Of a stretch of DNA of 64,000 bases, positions 20,118 through 28,837 are shown in pieces. The position numbers and the translations under genes were made by a program. Origin of the DNA: Bradyrhizobium tropiciagri (GTDB lineage: Bacteria; Pseudomonadota; Alphaproteobacteria; Rhizobiales; Xanthobacteraceae); contig NZ_JAFCKF010000012.1 in assembly GCF_018130545.1 (NCBI RefSeq), positions 62,001 to 126,000 of the forward strand. The letters are read 5' to 3'. Numbering within the stretch: position 1 is the stretch's first letter; each line of letters begins with the position of its first letter. The notes beneath the pieces were generated by a model, which was not told the origin of the DNA, did not search any database, and saw nothing but the letters and a program-made list of their open reading frames with translations.

Positions 20118-21155
20118 CTACTTCCGCCCGCGCGCGGGCGCGGCGCAGGAATGGCGCAGGATCAGGCGCGTCGGCAGGAACACGGGCTCGCTGCTGCCGG
20201 CCTTGTCGCTGTCGCGGATCCGCTCCAGCAACAGCCGCGCGGCGGTGCGGCCGACCTCGTTCATGTCCCAGCTCAAGGCCGAGATCGCGGGCGTTGCATG
20301 GCGGGCGAGGTCGGTGTCGCCGCTGCACACGATCGAGACGTCCTGCGGATAGCGCAGGCCGTTGCTGGTGATCGCCTCCAGCACCTCGGCGAGCATGCTG
20401 GTGCCGAGGGAGATGATCGCGGTCGGCGGCCTGGCCGATTGCAGCAACTGGCAGACCGAGCTGAAGGCGGTGTTGGCGCCCTGCATATGCGGGCGGATCA
20501 GGTTTGCGTCGACCTCGATCTGCGCCTCGCGATGCGCCTGCCGGTAGCCCGCGAGCCGCTCCGAGCTCGGCAGCACGGCAGCGCTTCCAGTGAGCAGGGC
20601 GATCCGGCGGTGGCCGAGGCCGATGAGGTAGCGCGTCGCCTCCAGCGCGCCGCCGCGGTGATCGACCCGAACCGGCACGCTGTCAGGCACCTCGCGGTCG
20701 ACGGTGACGCAGGGCAGGTCGAGCGTCGCCAGCCCCTTCATGAAGTCCTTGTGGGAATTGTCTCCGGCAAACAGCAGCAAGCCGTCCATTTGCCGCCTCC
20801 GCACCGCCGACAGGAACGCGGCCTCGCGCGCCTCCTCATGCTTGGTCGCAGCGAGCATCAACAGGAAGCCGGCGCGCTGGAATTCCTCCTCCGCCGCGCT
20901 CACCATGCCGGTGTAGTGCGGGTTGGAGAAGTCGGCCACCATGCAGCCGATCGTGTTGGAAGCCCGAGAGCGCAGCGCCTGCGCCGCCTGGTCGGGCTCG
21001 AAGCCCAGCCGCTTCACCGCTCGCATGATGCGGGCATGCAGCTCCGCGCTGGTGTAGATGCCGCCATTGAGGGTGCGGCTGACGCTCGAGACGGACACGC
21101 CGGCCTCCGCCGCGACGTCACGAATCGTCGGTCGTGTCCGTCGCGCCTTTGCCAT
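20118..21155 (-). CDS. LacI/GalR-family transcriptional regulator
   Basis: 345 residues. The N-terminal helix-turn-helix and hinge helix read TIRDVAAEAGVSVSSVSRTL and then DQAAQALRSRASNTIGCMV. The rest is a periplasmic-binding-protein-like effector domain (GLGHRRIALLTG, PTAIISLGT). Effector unknown. Two palindromes of LacI type flank the monooxygenase gene next door, which makes that gene and the divergent binding-protein gene the likely targets (inference). It is convergent with the monooxygenase gene. Confidence 0.88.
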   Translation of the reverse strand: MAKARRTRPTIRDVAAEAGVSVSSVSRTLNGGIYTSAELHARIMRAVKRLGFEPDQAAQALRSRASNTIGCMVADFSNPHYTGMVSAAEEEFQRAGFLLMLAATKHEEAREAAFLSAVRRRQMDGLLLFAGDNSHKDFMKGLATLDLPCVTVDREVPDSVPVRVDHRGGALEATRYLIGLGHRRIALLTGSAAVLPSSERLAGYRQAHREAQIEVDANLIRPHMQGANTAFSSVCQLLQSARPPTAIISLGTSMLAEVLEAITSNGLRYPQDVSIVCSGDTDLARHATPAISALSWDMNEVGRTAARLLLERIRDSDKAGSSEPVFLPTRLILRHSCAAPARGRK

Positions 21156-21285
21156 CCGTGGTCGGGTCCTGTCGATTCGGCATTGCCGCCGCCACGCGGC
21201 TCGCGCCAGACGGCATCGCCGAACCTAATCAGGCTCCGCCGCGAATCTCAAATGATTCTTGGCTGGCCTAGCGTGCCGGCGCGGG

Positions 21286-22215
21286 TTATCGGCGTGAGGC
21301 GCTGAGGAACAGCGGACGGAAGATATCCAGGAATCCGGTCGCAGCCGGCGTCAGCGGGCGGTTCTTCAGCCGCAGGATCCCGATCCTGCGAACCAAAGGC
21401 GGCGCGACCAGCCGTTTCACGACCACGCCACGCGGCGGGCGGGGCGGCAATGCCGAAGCCGGAACGATCGAGATGCCGACATTGGCGGCGACGAAATCGT
21501 AGAGCGTGCCGAACTGCTCGACGATGGTGCTGTGCTTCAGCACGATGCCGTTCGTGGTGGCGACGCTGTCGATCTGCTGCCGCAGGCCGGAGCCGGTCGG
21601 CAGCGAGACGAACGGTTCGTTGCGCAGCTCGCGAAGGCTCAGCGTGCTCTTGTTTCGCAGCGGATGGCGAGAAGGCAGGATCGCAAAGCAGGATTCCTGC
21701 ACCGCATCGTCGCTGACGACTTCCTGGCCGAGCGCCGTGACGTTGCCGACGCCGAAGTCGGCGAGGCCGCTGCGGACATCCTCATAGACCTCGCTGCCAA
21801 GACCCTCGCGCAAGTGGATCTCGACGCCCGGATGCGCCTTCCTGTATTTCAGCACGGCCTCCGGCACCACGTGGTGGGTGAGCGACAACAGGCAGGAGAT
21901 GATCAGGCGTCCCCTGATCTGCTCGCCGAGCGCGCGGGCGTTGTCGACCTGGGCGCCGAGATCGGCGAGCAGGCGCTGCGTCGATGCGGTGAATTCGCGA
22001 CCCGGCGCGGTCAGGATGACGTTGCGCGTCGATCGCAGGAACAGCGAGACGCCGAGCTGCCGCTCGAGCTGAAGCACGAGACGGCTCACCGCCGACTGCG
22101 TCATGCCGAGGTCGGCCGCAGCGGCGGTGAAGCTGCCATAGACCGCAACCGAGTTGGCGGCACGAAGGTGTTTGAGGCTGACCTCGAACTGGCGTCGGCG
22201 GCGCTCGCGCATCAT
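21286..22215 (-). CDS. LysR-family transcriptional regulator
   Basis: 309 residues; the helix-turn-helix near residues 14-72 reads FTAAAADLGMTQSAVSRLVL. A substrate-binding domain follows (GRLIISCLLSLTHHVVPEAV, EGLGSEVYEDVRSGLADFGV, LPTGSGLRQQIDS). It is divergent from the CoA-transferase cluster across 110 bp, the usual position for a LysR activator of a catabolic operon. That gap contains the AT palindrome AAATATTT at 22250-22257. Two ATGs open the frame (22215 and 22212). The 130 bp between this gene and the lacI-type gene hold no recognised feature. Confidence 0.88.
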   Translation of the reverse strand: MMRERRRRQFEVSLKHLRAANSVAVYGSFTAAAADLGMTQSAVSRLVLQLERQLGVSLFLRSTRNVILTAPGREFTASTQRLLADLGAQVDNARALGEQIRGRLIISCLLSLTHHVVPEAVLKYRKAHPGVEIHLREGLGSEVYEDVRSGLADFGVGNVTALGQEVVSDDAVQESCFAILPSRHPLRNKSTLSLRELRNEPFVSLPTGSGLRQQIDSVATTNGIVLKHSTIVEQFGTLYDFVAANVGISIVPASALPPRPPRGVVVKRLVAPPLVRRIGILRLKNRPLTPAATGFLDIFRPLFLSASRR

Positions 22216-22325
22216 TCATTCCAATTCTGCATCAATAATCCGGATCGGAAAATATTTGACCTATATGACCGCGGCGTCAACGATGAAGACAACGACAGAG
22301 CAGCAAGCGGGAAGGGACGTTCCGG

Positions 22326-23582
22326 ATGACGGCGAGCCAGATGATGACGAGGCAAGGCGCGCTGCACGGGGTTCGCGTTCTCGATCTGACGCGGTTCTAT
22401 TCGGGGCCGTTTGCGACCTTGATGCTGGCGGGCTTCGGTGCGGAGGTCATTCGCATTGATGGGCCGGAGCAGGGCGATCCCACCATGACCGGGCCGCCGT
22501 TCCTCGGTAAGGACGGCGTTTCGCTCGACCGCAAGCATGACAGCGATCTCGGCCTCGCCTATCTGAAGCGTTGCCGCGACAAGAAGTCGATCACGCTGAA
22601 CATGCGCACGCCGGAGGGCATGGAGCTGTTCCATGCGCTGCTTCGCAAGTCGGATATCCTGGTCGAGAATCTGCGTCCCGGCGCGGCAGAGCGGCTCGGG
22701 ATCGATTACGAGACAAATCGCCAGGTCAACCCCGCGATCGTGCATTGCGCGCTGACCGGCTATGGCTCGACCGGCGCCGACCGGCGTCTCAAGGCCTATG
22801 ACCTGATGATCCAGGCCGCGGCCGGCCTGATGTCGATCACGGGTGCGCCCGACGGCGGCCCCAGCAAGGCGGGCACCGCGCTTGCCGACGGCATCACGGG
22901 CGCCTTTGCCGTCTCCGGCATCCTCGCCGCGCTGACCGAGCAGCGGATGTCGGGGCGGGGTCAATTCGTCGACGTCGCGATGGCCGACTGCCTGTTGTCG
23001 CTGGTGCTCGACGAGCCGCTGGATTGCTATCCGCAAATGGGAATGGCGCCACGGCAGGGCAATCGCATCATGCGGTTCTCGCCGTTCAACACCTATGTCA
23101 CGCGCGACGGTGCGATCGCGCTCGGCGCCGCAACGAACGAGGACTGGCTGGCGTTGCTCGGCGTGATCGACCGGCTGGACCTCGCCGAAGACGCGAAGTT
23201 CATGAACACCGGCTGGCGTGTCGCCAACAACGCGATCATCGACGCGATCGTCATCGAATGGACGGAGAAGCGGACCACAGCGGAGGCGATCGAGGCGCTC
23301 ACTCGCGGCGACGTCGCGGCAAGCCCGATCCGTGACATCGACGACATCCTCGCCTGGGAGCATCTTGGCGCGCGCGACATGCTGCAGACGATTGCGCATC
23401 CGACCGAGACGCTCGAGCAGCGCGTCGTTGGCGCCGGATTCCCGATCAAGATGGGACGGACAGCTAAGGGATACACCGCGCCGGCCCCGACGCTCGGGCA
23501 GCACAATCAGGAGGTCTATGGCGGCCTGCTCGGCCTCTCCGGGGAGAGGATCGACGATCTGAAGTGCAGGCGGATCATCTGA
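22326..23582 (+). CDS. CaiB/BaiF-family (class III) CoA-transferase
   Basis: 418 residues. Class III CoA-transferases move CoA between acids through a mixed anhydride on an active-site aspartate. The N-terminus has the family pattern GVRVLDLTRFYSGPFATLML, then GFGAEVIRIDGPEQGD. NLRPGAAERLGIDYE is also conserved. The expected nucleophile is Asp216 in GQFVDVAMADC. It opens a five-gene cluster with a binding protein, two glutathione-type enzymes and a second CoA-transferase, divergent from a LysR gene. Substrate unknown. Confidence 0.87.
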   Translation: MTASQMMTRQGALHGVRVLDLTRFYSGPFATLMLAGFGAEVIRIDGPEQGDPTMTGPPFLGKDGVSLDRKHDSDLGLAYLKRCRDKKSITLNMRTPEGMELFHALLRKSDILVENLRPGAAERLGIDYETNRQVNPAIVHCALTGYGSTGADRRLKAYDLMIQAAAGLMSITGAPDGGPSKAGTALADGITGAFAVSGILAALTEQRMSGRGQFVDVAMADCLLSLVLDEPLDCYPQMGMAPRQGNRIMRFSPFNTYVTRDGAIALGAATNEDWLALLGVIDRLDLAEDAKFMNTGWRVANNAIIDAIVIEWTEKRTTAEAIEALTRGDVAASPIRDIDDILAWEHLGARDMLQTIAHPTETLEQRVVGAGFPIKMGRTAKGYTAPAPTLGQHNQEVYGGLLGLSGERIDDLKCRRII

Positions 23583-23638
23583 AGCAAAGAAGGGCGGCAC
23601 ATGCATGCCGTCCCAGGCGAGGAGAGTCGAGGAAAGTC

Positions 23639-24859
23639 ATGGTGATGAAAGGATCTACGTTTGCGGCGATCGCGCTGCTGGCCGGCAGCACGATGCTGGC
23701 GCCGGTTCAGGCGGAGGATGTGCAGCCGGTTCGGATCGGCGTGCTCACCGACATGTCGGGGATGTACCGCGACATCATGGGGCCGGGCTCGGTGCTCGCC
23801 GCGAAGATGGCGGTCGAGGATTTCGGCGGCAAGGTGCTGGGCCGTCCGATCGAGGTCATCTCCGGCGATCACCAGGCGAAGCCCGATGTCGGCGCGGCGA
23901 TCGCCCGCAACTGGTTCGACAATGGCGGCGCCGATGTCATCGTCGACGTGGCGCAATCGGCCGTGGCGCTCGCCGTGCAGGAGCTGGCGCGAGCGCGCAA
24001 CAAGATCGTCATCCACGGCGTCACCGGAAGTCCCGCGATCACGCAGCAGGCCTGTGCGCCGACCGCGTTCTCCTGGTCGCTCAATGCCTACGCCATTTCG
24101 GCGCCGTTGCCCAAGCCGCTGATCGAGCGTGGGCTCGACAGCTTCTTCTTCCTCTCAGCCGACTACTCCTTCGGCAAGGCGATGGAGGATGCTGCGGCGG
24201 GCGCGATCAAGGCGGCCGGGGGCAAGGTGCTCGGCTCGGTGCGGTTCCCGCAGAATAATCCCGACTTCAGCTCGTTCCTGCTGCAGGCCGTGGCGTCAAA
24301 GGCCAAGGTGATCTGGCTGATCTCGGCGGCGGAAGACACCACCAACGCCCTCAAACAGGCCAAGGAGTTCGGCATCGCCGAGGGCGGTCAGCACATCGTG
24401 GTGCCGCTGACCTACATCACCAATGTGCATGCGCTCGGAATTGCCAATGTGCAGGGTCTGACCTTTGCGACGCCGTTCTACTGGGATCGCACCGACAAGA
24501 CGCGCGCCTGGTCGGAGCGCTTCTACAGGCAGCATCATGCGATGCCGACCATGGATCAGGCCGCGGTCTACTCGGGGACGCTGCATTATCTTGAGGCGGT
24601 CGCGGCCGCCAAGACTCTGGATGGTCTGAAGGTCGCCGACGAGATCCGGAAGCTGCCGGTCAACGACATGTATGTCGAGAACGGCTCGGTGCGTGCCGAT
24701 GGCTGGCTGATGCATCCGTTCTACATGGCGAGCATCAAGGCGCCTGCCGAGGTCAAGAAGCCCTGGGACTACTACAAGATCGAGAAGGTCATTCCGGCAT
24801 CCGAGGCGGCGCAGCCGTTGTCGGAGAGCCAGTGTCCGCTCGTCGCTCAATCGCAATGA
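23639..24859 (+). CDS. LivK-type ABC transporter substrate-binding protein
   Basis: 406 residues from the ATG at 23639, which follows GAGTCGAGGAAAGTC and starts a signal peptide ending APVQA. The mature sequence begins EDVQPVRIGVLTDMSGMYRD and has the Peripla_BP_6 core (GGKVLGRPIEVISGDHQAKP, FFFLSADYSFGKAMEDAA). Related proteins often bind aromatic acids or other carboxylates. No permease or ATPase lies in the cluster, so it must use a transporter encoded elsewhere. It sits 56 bp after the first CoA-transferase gene. Confidence 0.88.
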   Translation: MVMKGSTFAAIALLAGSTMLAPVQAEDVQPVRIGVLTDMSGMYRDIMGPGSVLAAKMAVEDFGGKVLGRPIEVISGDHQAKPDVGAAIARNWFDNGGADVIVDVAQSAVALAVQELARARNKIVIHGVTGSPAITQQACAPTAFSWSLNAYAISAPLPKPLIERGLDSFFFLSADYSFGKAMEDAAAGAIKAAGGKVLGSVRFPQNNPDFSSFLLQAVASKAKVIWLISAAEDTTNALKQAKEFGIAEGGQHIVVPLTYITNVHALGIANVQGLTFATPFYWDRTDKTRAWSERFYRQHHAMPTMDQAAVYSGTLHYLEAVAAAKTLDGLKVADEIRKLPVNDMYVENGSVRADGWLMHPFYMASIKAPAEVKKPWDYYKIEKVIPASEAAQPLSESQCPLVAQSQ

Positions 24860-24881
24860 CATCCGCATGGAAGGAGAGACA

Positions 24882-25499
24882 ATGTCCCGCGAAATTCTCA
24901 AGATGTATTCGGACTACAAGAGCCCCTACGCCTGGCTGGCGTTCGATCCGGTGTTCGAGCTGGAGAAGACTTACGACATCAAGGTGCAGTGGCGGCCGTT
25001 CCAGCTGCGCATCAAGGGCTCGGGCCAGCGCAGCGTCTACTCGGAGTACAAGGTCAAGTATTCCTACATGGACGCGCGGCGAAGCGCGAACGAGCGCGGC
25101 GACAAGAAGATCATCCGTGGCCCGCTGAAGATCTTCGACACGGCACCGGCGCTGATCGGCGGCCTGTTCGCGGAGAAGCAGGGACGTCTGATCGAATACA
25201 GCCGCCTGGTCTACGAGCTGTTCTTCCGTCGCGAGCTTGCTGTCGACGAGGTCGACGCGGTGGAGCGCTTCATCGAATCGCTCGGGATGTCCGGCGCCGA
25301 ATTCCGCGGCTATCTCGAAGGTGATGGCCGGCGCGAATACGAGGAGGCGCAGCTGGAGAGCCAGGGCGATCATATCTTCGGCGTGCCGATCTGCGTGTTC
25401 CGCGGCGAGCAGTTCTGGGGCAATGACCGCGTGCCGATGCTGGAGCGGCGGCTGCAGGAGGCCGGTCTGTCGCTGTCGCGCGAAAAACAGCTGGCTTGA
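24882..25499 (+). CDS. DsbA-fold 2-hydroxychromene-2-carboxylate isomerase-like protein (kappa GST family)
   Basis: 205 residues from the ATG at 24882, preceded by GGAAGGAGAGACA; an ATG at 24867 would add five residues but lacks such a site. The N-terminus MYSDYKSPYAWLAFDPVFEL has the thioredoxin fold with Ser-Pro-Tyr in place of a CxxC, as in kappa-class GSTs and HCCA isomerases. FGVPICVFRGEQFWGNDRV carries the cis-proline loop. These proteins use glutathione to isomerise intermediates of aromatic breakdown (family knowledge). The gene is 22 bp after the binding protein, in one operon. Confidence 0.82.
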   Translation: MSREILKMYSDYKSPYAWLAFDPVFELEKTYDIKVQWRPFQLRIKGSGQRSVYSEYKVKYSYMDARRSANERGDKKIIRGPLKIFDTAPALIGGLFAEKQGRLIEYSRLVYELFFRRELAVDEVDAVERFIESLGMSGAEFRGYLEGDGRREYEEAQLESQGDHIFGVPICVFRGEQFWGNDRVPMLERRLQEAGLSLSREKQLA

Positions 25500-25517
25500 G
25501 CCGTGTCGGAGGCTCCG

Positions 25518-26252
25518 ATGATCGACCTTCATTTCGCGCCGACACCGAACGGCTGGAAGATCTCGATCATGCTCGAGGAATGCGGGCTGCCGTACACCGT
25601 CGTGCCCGTCAACATCACGCGCGGTGACCAGTTCAAGTCCGAATTCCGGACGCTCAATCCCAATGGCCGGATTCCTGTCATCGTCGACCGGGATCCGCCT
25701 GGCGGTGGAGCGCCGCTGACGATCTTCGAATCGGGAGCGATCCTGCTCTACCTCGCGGAGAAGGCCGGCCGGTTCATGCCACGTGACCTCCATGGCCGCA
25801 CCAGCGTGCAGCAATGGCTGATGTGGCAGATGAGCGCGCTCGGGCCGATGCTCGGCCAGAACGGGCACTTCTCGCTCTATGCGCCGACCAGGATTCCCTA
25901 CGCGGTCGAACGCTACAACAACGAGGCGCGTCGTCTCTACGGCGTGCTCAACGATCGACTGGGCGAGAGCGGTTATGTTGCGGGCGAGGAGTATTCGGTC
26001 GCCGACATCGCCTGCTTTCCGTGGGTGATGACCCACAAGGCGCAGGGCTTCACGCTCGACGACTTCCCGGAAGTCAGGCGCTGGTTTGCCGAGCTGCGCG
26101 CACGGCCGCCGCTTCAGAAGGGGCTGGCCGTCGGGCGGCGCGCGATACGCAAGACGCTCGACGAGCAGGCGCGCAGCAATCTGTTTGGAACGAGACCGGC
26201 AGGCGGAGACGCGGCTGCCGGAACGCTTCGATCACAACACTTGGACAATTGA
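25518..26252 (+). CDS. Glutathione S-transferase (YfcG/YghU-like)
   Basis: 244 residues from the ATG at 25518, which has GGAGG five bases ahead; a GTG at 25503 is the alternative. The N-terminal thioredoxin-fold domain has FAPTPNGWKISIMLEECGL, NPNGRIPVIVD and FESGAILLYLAEK. The C-terminal helical domain has VAGEEYSVADIACFPWV. TPNGWK and the cis-Pro region resemble Nu-class GSTs (YfcG, YghU), which act as disulfide-bond reductases. It lies between the isomerase-like gene (18 bp) and the second CoA-transferase (1 bp), clearly in the same transcript. Confidence 0.85.
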   Translation: MIDLHFAPTPNGWKISIMLEECGLPYTVVPVNITRGDQFKSEFRTLNPNGRIPVIVDRDPPGGGAPLTIFESGAILLYLAEKAGRFMPRDLHGRTSVQQWLMWQMSALGPMLGQNGHFSLYAPTRIPYAVERYNNEARRLYGVLNDRLGESGYVAGEEYSVADIACFPWVMTHKAQGFTLDDFPEVRRWFAELRARPPLQKGLAVGRRAIRKTLDEQARSNLFGTRPAGGDAAAGTLRSQHLDN

Positions 26253-26253
26253 G

Positions 26254-27525
26254 ATGACCCTGCCTCCGAAAATGCTGACCGGCTATCGCGTGCTCGATAT
26301 CACCCAGTTCGTCGCCGGTCCGACCTGCACGCGTCTGCTGGCCGAGGCCGGTGCTGACGTGATCAAGATCGAGCTCGCGCCATTCGGCGATCGGTCGCGC
26401 TTCCAGGGCCTGAAGCCGCGCGATCCCGCCTACAAGAACACGTCGCAGAGCACGTATTTCTTTCAGCAGAACCATTCGAAGCGCAGCCTCGCGCTCGACT
26501 TCAAGCATGAGAAGAGCCGCCAGATCCTGACCGGGCTTGCAGCGAAGGCCGACGTTTTGGTGGAGAACTTCACCCCGGGTGTGATGGCGCGCGCCGGGCT
26601 CGGCTATGAGACGCTCAAGGCCATCAATCCGCGGCTGATCATGTGCTCGATCTCCTTTGCGGGACAGACCGGTCCTCTGAGCGACAAGCCCGGCTTCGAC
26701 TACATCGCCCAGGCTTTCGCGGGCATCACCGGGGTGATCGGCGAACCCGACGGCAAGCCGGCGCAGGTGCCGGTTGCGATCGGAGATGCCTCGACCGGCG
26801 TTGCCGCGGCGATGGCGATAGCCTTTGCGTTGCTTCACCGCGAGCGGACCGGAGAGGGGCAGTTCATCGAATCGACGCTGCTCGACACCTACTTCCATAT
26901 GCATGAGGCCAACGTGCCGAAGGTTTCGCTGCGCGGGGACAGCTTTGTGCCGCAGCGGGAAGGCTCGTTGCATCCGAACGGCGGCCCGGTCGGCGTGTTC
27001 GACTGCGGACGCGACGAGTTTCTGGTGATCTGTGCGCTGGCGCATCAGTGGCCGCAAATGGTCCGCGCGCTGGGGCGGCCGGAGCTCGAGAAGGATCCGC
27101 GGTTCGAGTCCGCACGCGCCCGGGCCGACAACAGGGTGTTGGTAGGGGAGATCGTCGAAGCCTGGCTCAAGACTTTCCCGTCGCGCGCGGCGGCGATCGC
27201 CGCGCTGGAGCAGGAGAGGATTCCCTGCGCTCCGGTGCTGACCCTGAATGACGCCATGGCCCAGCCGCATCTGATCGAGCGCGGCACGGTCCGCCATGTC
27301 AGCGATCCGCAGATCGGAAAGTTTGCCATACCCGGCGCGCCGATGCGCTTCTCGGAATGGCCGCAGCGCTCCGACCTGAGGGCGGACCTGCTCGGCGAGC
27401 ACAATGAGGCGATCCTGGGCGAACTCGGGCTGTCCGAGCAGGAGATCGACCAGCTCTATTCGGAGAAGGTGCTGGTGCAGGACAAGGAGTTGCGAGCCGG
27501 CAAGCAGCTTAGGCGGGCGAGCTGA
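26254..27525 (+). CDS. Second CaiB/BaiF-family CoA-transferase, with Glu at the expected nucleophile position
   Basis: 423 residues from the ATG at 26254, one base after the GST stop. Family motifs include GYRVLDITQFVAGPTCTRLL, EAGADVIKIELAPFGDRSR and VLVENFTPGVMARAGLGYE. Aligned with the first CoA-transferase of the cluster (GQFVDVAMADC), this protein reads GQFIESTLLDT. The usual catalytic Asp is therefore replaced by Glu206. It may be a functional variant or have altered chemistry. It ends the cluster, 25 bp before the convergent cbtA stop. Confidence 0.85.
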   Translation: MTLPPKMLTGYRVLDITQFVAGPTCTRLLAEAGADVIKIELAPFGDRSRFQGLKPRDPAYKNTSQSTYFFQQNHSKRSLALDFKHEKSRQILTGLAAKADVLVENFTPGVMARAGLGYETLKAINPRLIMCSISFAGQTGPLSDKPGFDYIAQAFAGITGVIGEPDGKPAQVPVAIGDASTGVAAAMAIAFALLHRERTGEGQFIESTLLDTYFHMHEANVPKVSLRGDSFVPQREGSLHPNGGPVGVFDCGRDEFLVICALAHQWPQMVRALGRPELEKDPRFESARARADNRVLVGEIVEAWLKTFPSRAAAIAALEQERIPCAPVLTLNDAMAQPHLIERGTVRHVSDPQIGKFAIPGAPMRFSEWPQRSDLRADLLGEHNEAILGELGLSEQEIDQLYSEKVLVQDKELRAGKQLRRAS

Positions 27526-27550
27526 GCGGCGTCATTTTCAGACCGCGCCG

Positions 27551-28288
27551 TCACGCCGATGCAGGCCGATCAAAATACGCGAAGGCGGCACTGGTCAGGC
27601 TGCCCAGCAGCGACCAGAACACCAGGCTGGTCAGCGTGACCGCGACCACGAACTGGTGCGACAGCGACGAGGGCACGTTGGTCTCGACATGCTCGAGCTC
27701 GGGCGCGCCGATCACATGCGGTAGCATGATCAGGACCACGCCGGCGATGGCGGCGGGTGCCGAGCGCCGGAAAACGATCAGTCCGAGGCCGGCTGAGGTC
27801 GCCAGCACTGCCGTCGTCCACCAGATCTGGCGCGAGAGCAGCGGCGCGGCGGGAACCCCCGGCAGTTCAGGCGGCAGCCCAAGGCCCGGAGCGATGGTGA
27901 AGACGGCAAAACCTGCAAGGCCCCACATCAGGCCTTCGTGCCAGGAGATCGCCTCGCCGGTAGCGCCGCTGCGAACCGAAAAGAAGCCGCAGAGCAGCAG
28001 CGCAAAGCCGATCGCGGTCAGGATGTTCGCGCCTGCCGTATAGAGATTGCGCTCCAGCCCGTCCTTCGGCTCCCAGGCTTCCGCAGCATGCGCAGCGTCT
28101 GCATGATCGTGCACGAGTGTCACCTGCGGCGGCGCTGAGGCTTCGTGCTTGTGTTCGGCCGCCTTCTCATAGACCTCGGCCCTGAGGATCAGGGGCACGG
28201 TGCCGAACTGCTGGACCGCGGTGACGATCAGGCCAACGATGAATCCGGCGATGACCGACGCGAAGACGATCGAGCGAAACGTGCTCAT
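27551..28288 (-). CDS. cbtA: CbtA, predicted cobalt transporter membrane subunit
   Basis: 245 residues with about five membrane segments. The N-terminus (IVFASVIAGFIVGLIVTAVQ) is followed by a His-rich loop (EHKHEA, HDHADAAHAAEAW) and then GLERNLYTAGANILTAIGFAL and APGLGLPPELPG, all hallmarks of CbtA. CbtAB is a cobalt uptake system predicted from its frequent B12-riboswitch control. Here it closes the operon cobU-bluB-orf-cbtB-cbtA, 10 bp after cbtB, which supports a role in supplying cobalt for corrin synthesis. Confidence 0.92.
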   Translation of the reverse strand: MSTFRSIVFASVIAGFIVGLIVTAVQQFGTVPLILRAEVYEKAAEHKHEASAPPQVTLVHDHADAAHAAEAWEPKDGLERNLYTAGANILTAIGFALLLCGFFSVRSGATGEAISWHEGLMWGLAGFAVFTIAPGLGLPPELPGVPAAPLLSRQIWWTTAVLATSAGLGLIVFRRSAPAAIAGVVLIMLPHVIGAPELEHVETNVPSSLSHQFVVAVTLTSLVFWSLLGSLTSAAFAYFDRPASA

Positions 28289-28298
28289 ACCGACCGGG

Positions 28299-28496
28299 TT
28301 AGTGGCAGGGGAAGGCGTTGGAATGGCGCACGTCGTGCGCGGCGTTGTGGATCACGTCGATATGCGAGAAGCCGACCACGCCGACGATGAACAGGCCGAG
28401 CGTCATCGCCATCAGAGACTGGGCAAGCCGTCCGACCTGTCGGGTCGCAACCGGCAGATGCGTGAGCTGGGTTTGCGCGGTCTGGGACTGGCTCAT
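28299..28496 (-). CDS. cbtB: CbtB, small cobalt transporter subunit
   Basis: 65 residues from the ATG at 28494-28496, preceded by GGAGAACGACC. One membrane segment (LMAMTLGLFIVGVVGFSH) is followed by the diagnostic metal-binding C-terminus HNAAHDVRHSNAFPCH. CbtB partners CbtA. Its start overlaps the stop of the upstream 114-residue gene (ATGA), which shows that the upstream frame is translated. Confidence 0.92.
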   Translation of the reverse strand: MSQSQTAQTQLTHLPVATRQVGRLAQSLMAMTLGLFIVGVVGFSHIDVIHNAAHDVRHSNAFPCH

Positions 28497-28837
28497 GGTC
28501 GTTCTCCACATTCGATTTGGTCGGCTTCTAGCAGCTTTCGGGCGATGTCGCGACTGGTAAGATGCAGATTTGTTCCAACAGGGATACGCTTGTGCAGAAT
28601 TTTCGTGGTTGCCGCGCTCCTGAACGCATCTTGAAACCGCGCGAAATAGCCGAGGCAGGCATCCGGCGTCGGGACGGCGCCGAGCAGCGTCCGAAAGGCG
28701 CCGCGATGCACCGCGCAGATCGCATTGTGCTCCGGGAGCGGAAAAATCAGCGAGGCGATGTCAGCGCGCCAGTGGACGCCGCCGATCGCAGCGGGGCCGC
28801 CGGCCACGGATTCGTCAGCGCCGGATGGTGAATTCAT
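28493..28837 (-). CDS. Small DUF1488-like protein coupled to bluB and cbtB
   Basis: 114 residues, start ATG at 28835-28837 with GCGAGG six bases upstream. It overlaps the bluB end by 23 bp and its stop overlaps the cbtB start by 4 bp, so the frame is embedded in the operon. The middle reads FPLPEHNAICAVHRGAFRTL, and the C-terminus has ILHKRIPVGTNLHLTSRDIA. The closing pattern (basic, then Thr-x-x-Leu-x-Leu-Thr-x-x-Asp) recalls DUF1488 proteins, but the match is weak. Function unknown; composition is protein-like, not the Arg/Ser-rich look of a shadow frame. Confidence 0.6.
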   Translation of the reverse strand: MNSPSGADESVAGGPAAIGGVHWRADIASLIFPLPEHNAICAVHRGAFRTLLGAVPTPDACLGYFARFQDAFRSAATTKILHKRIPVGTNLHLTSRDIARKLLEADQIECGERP

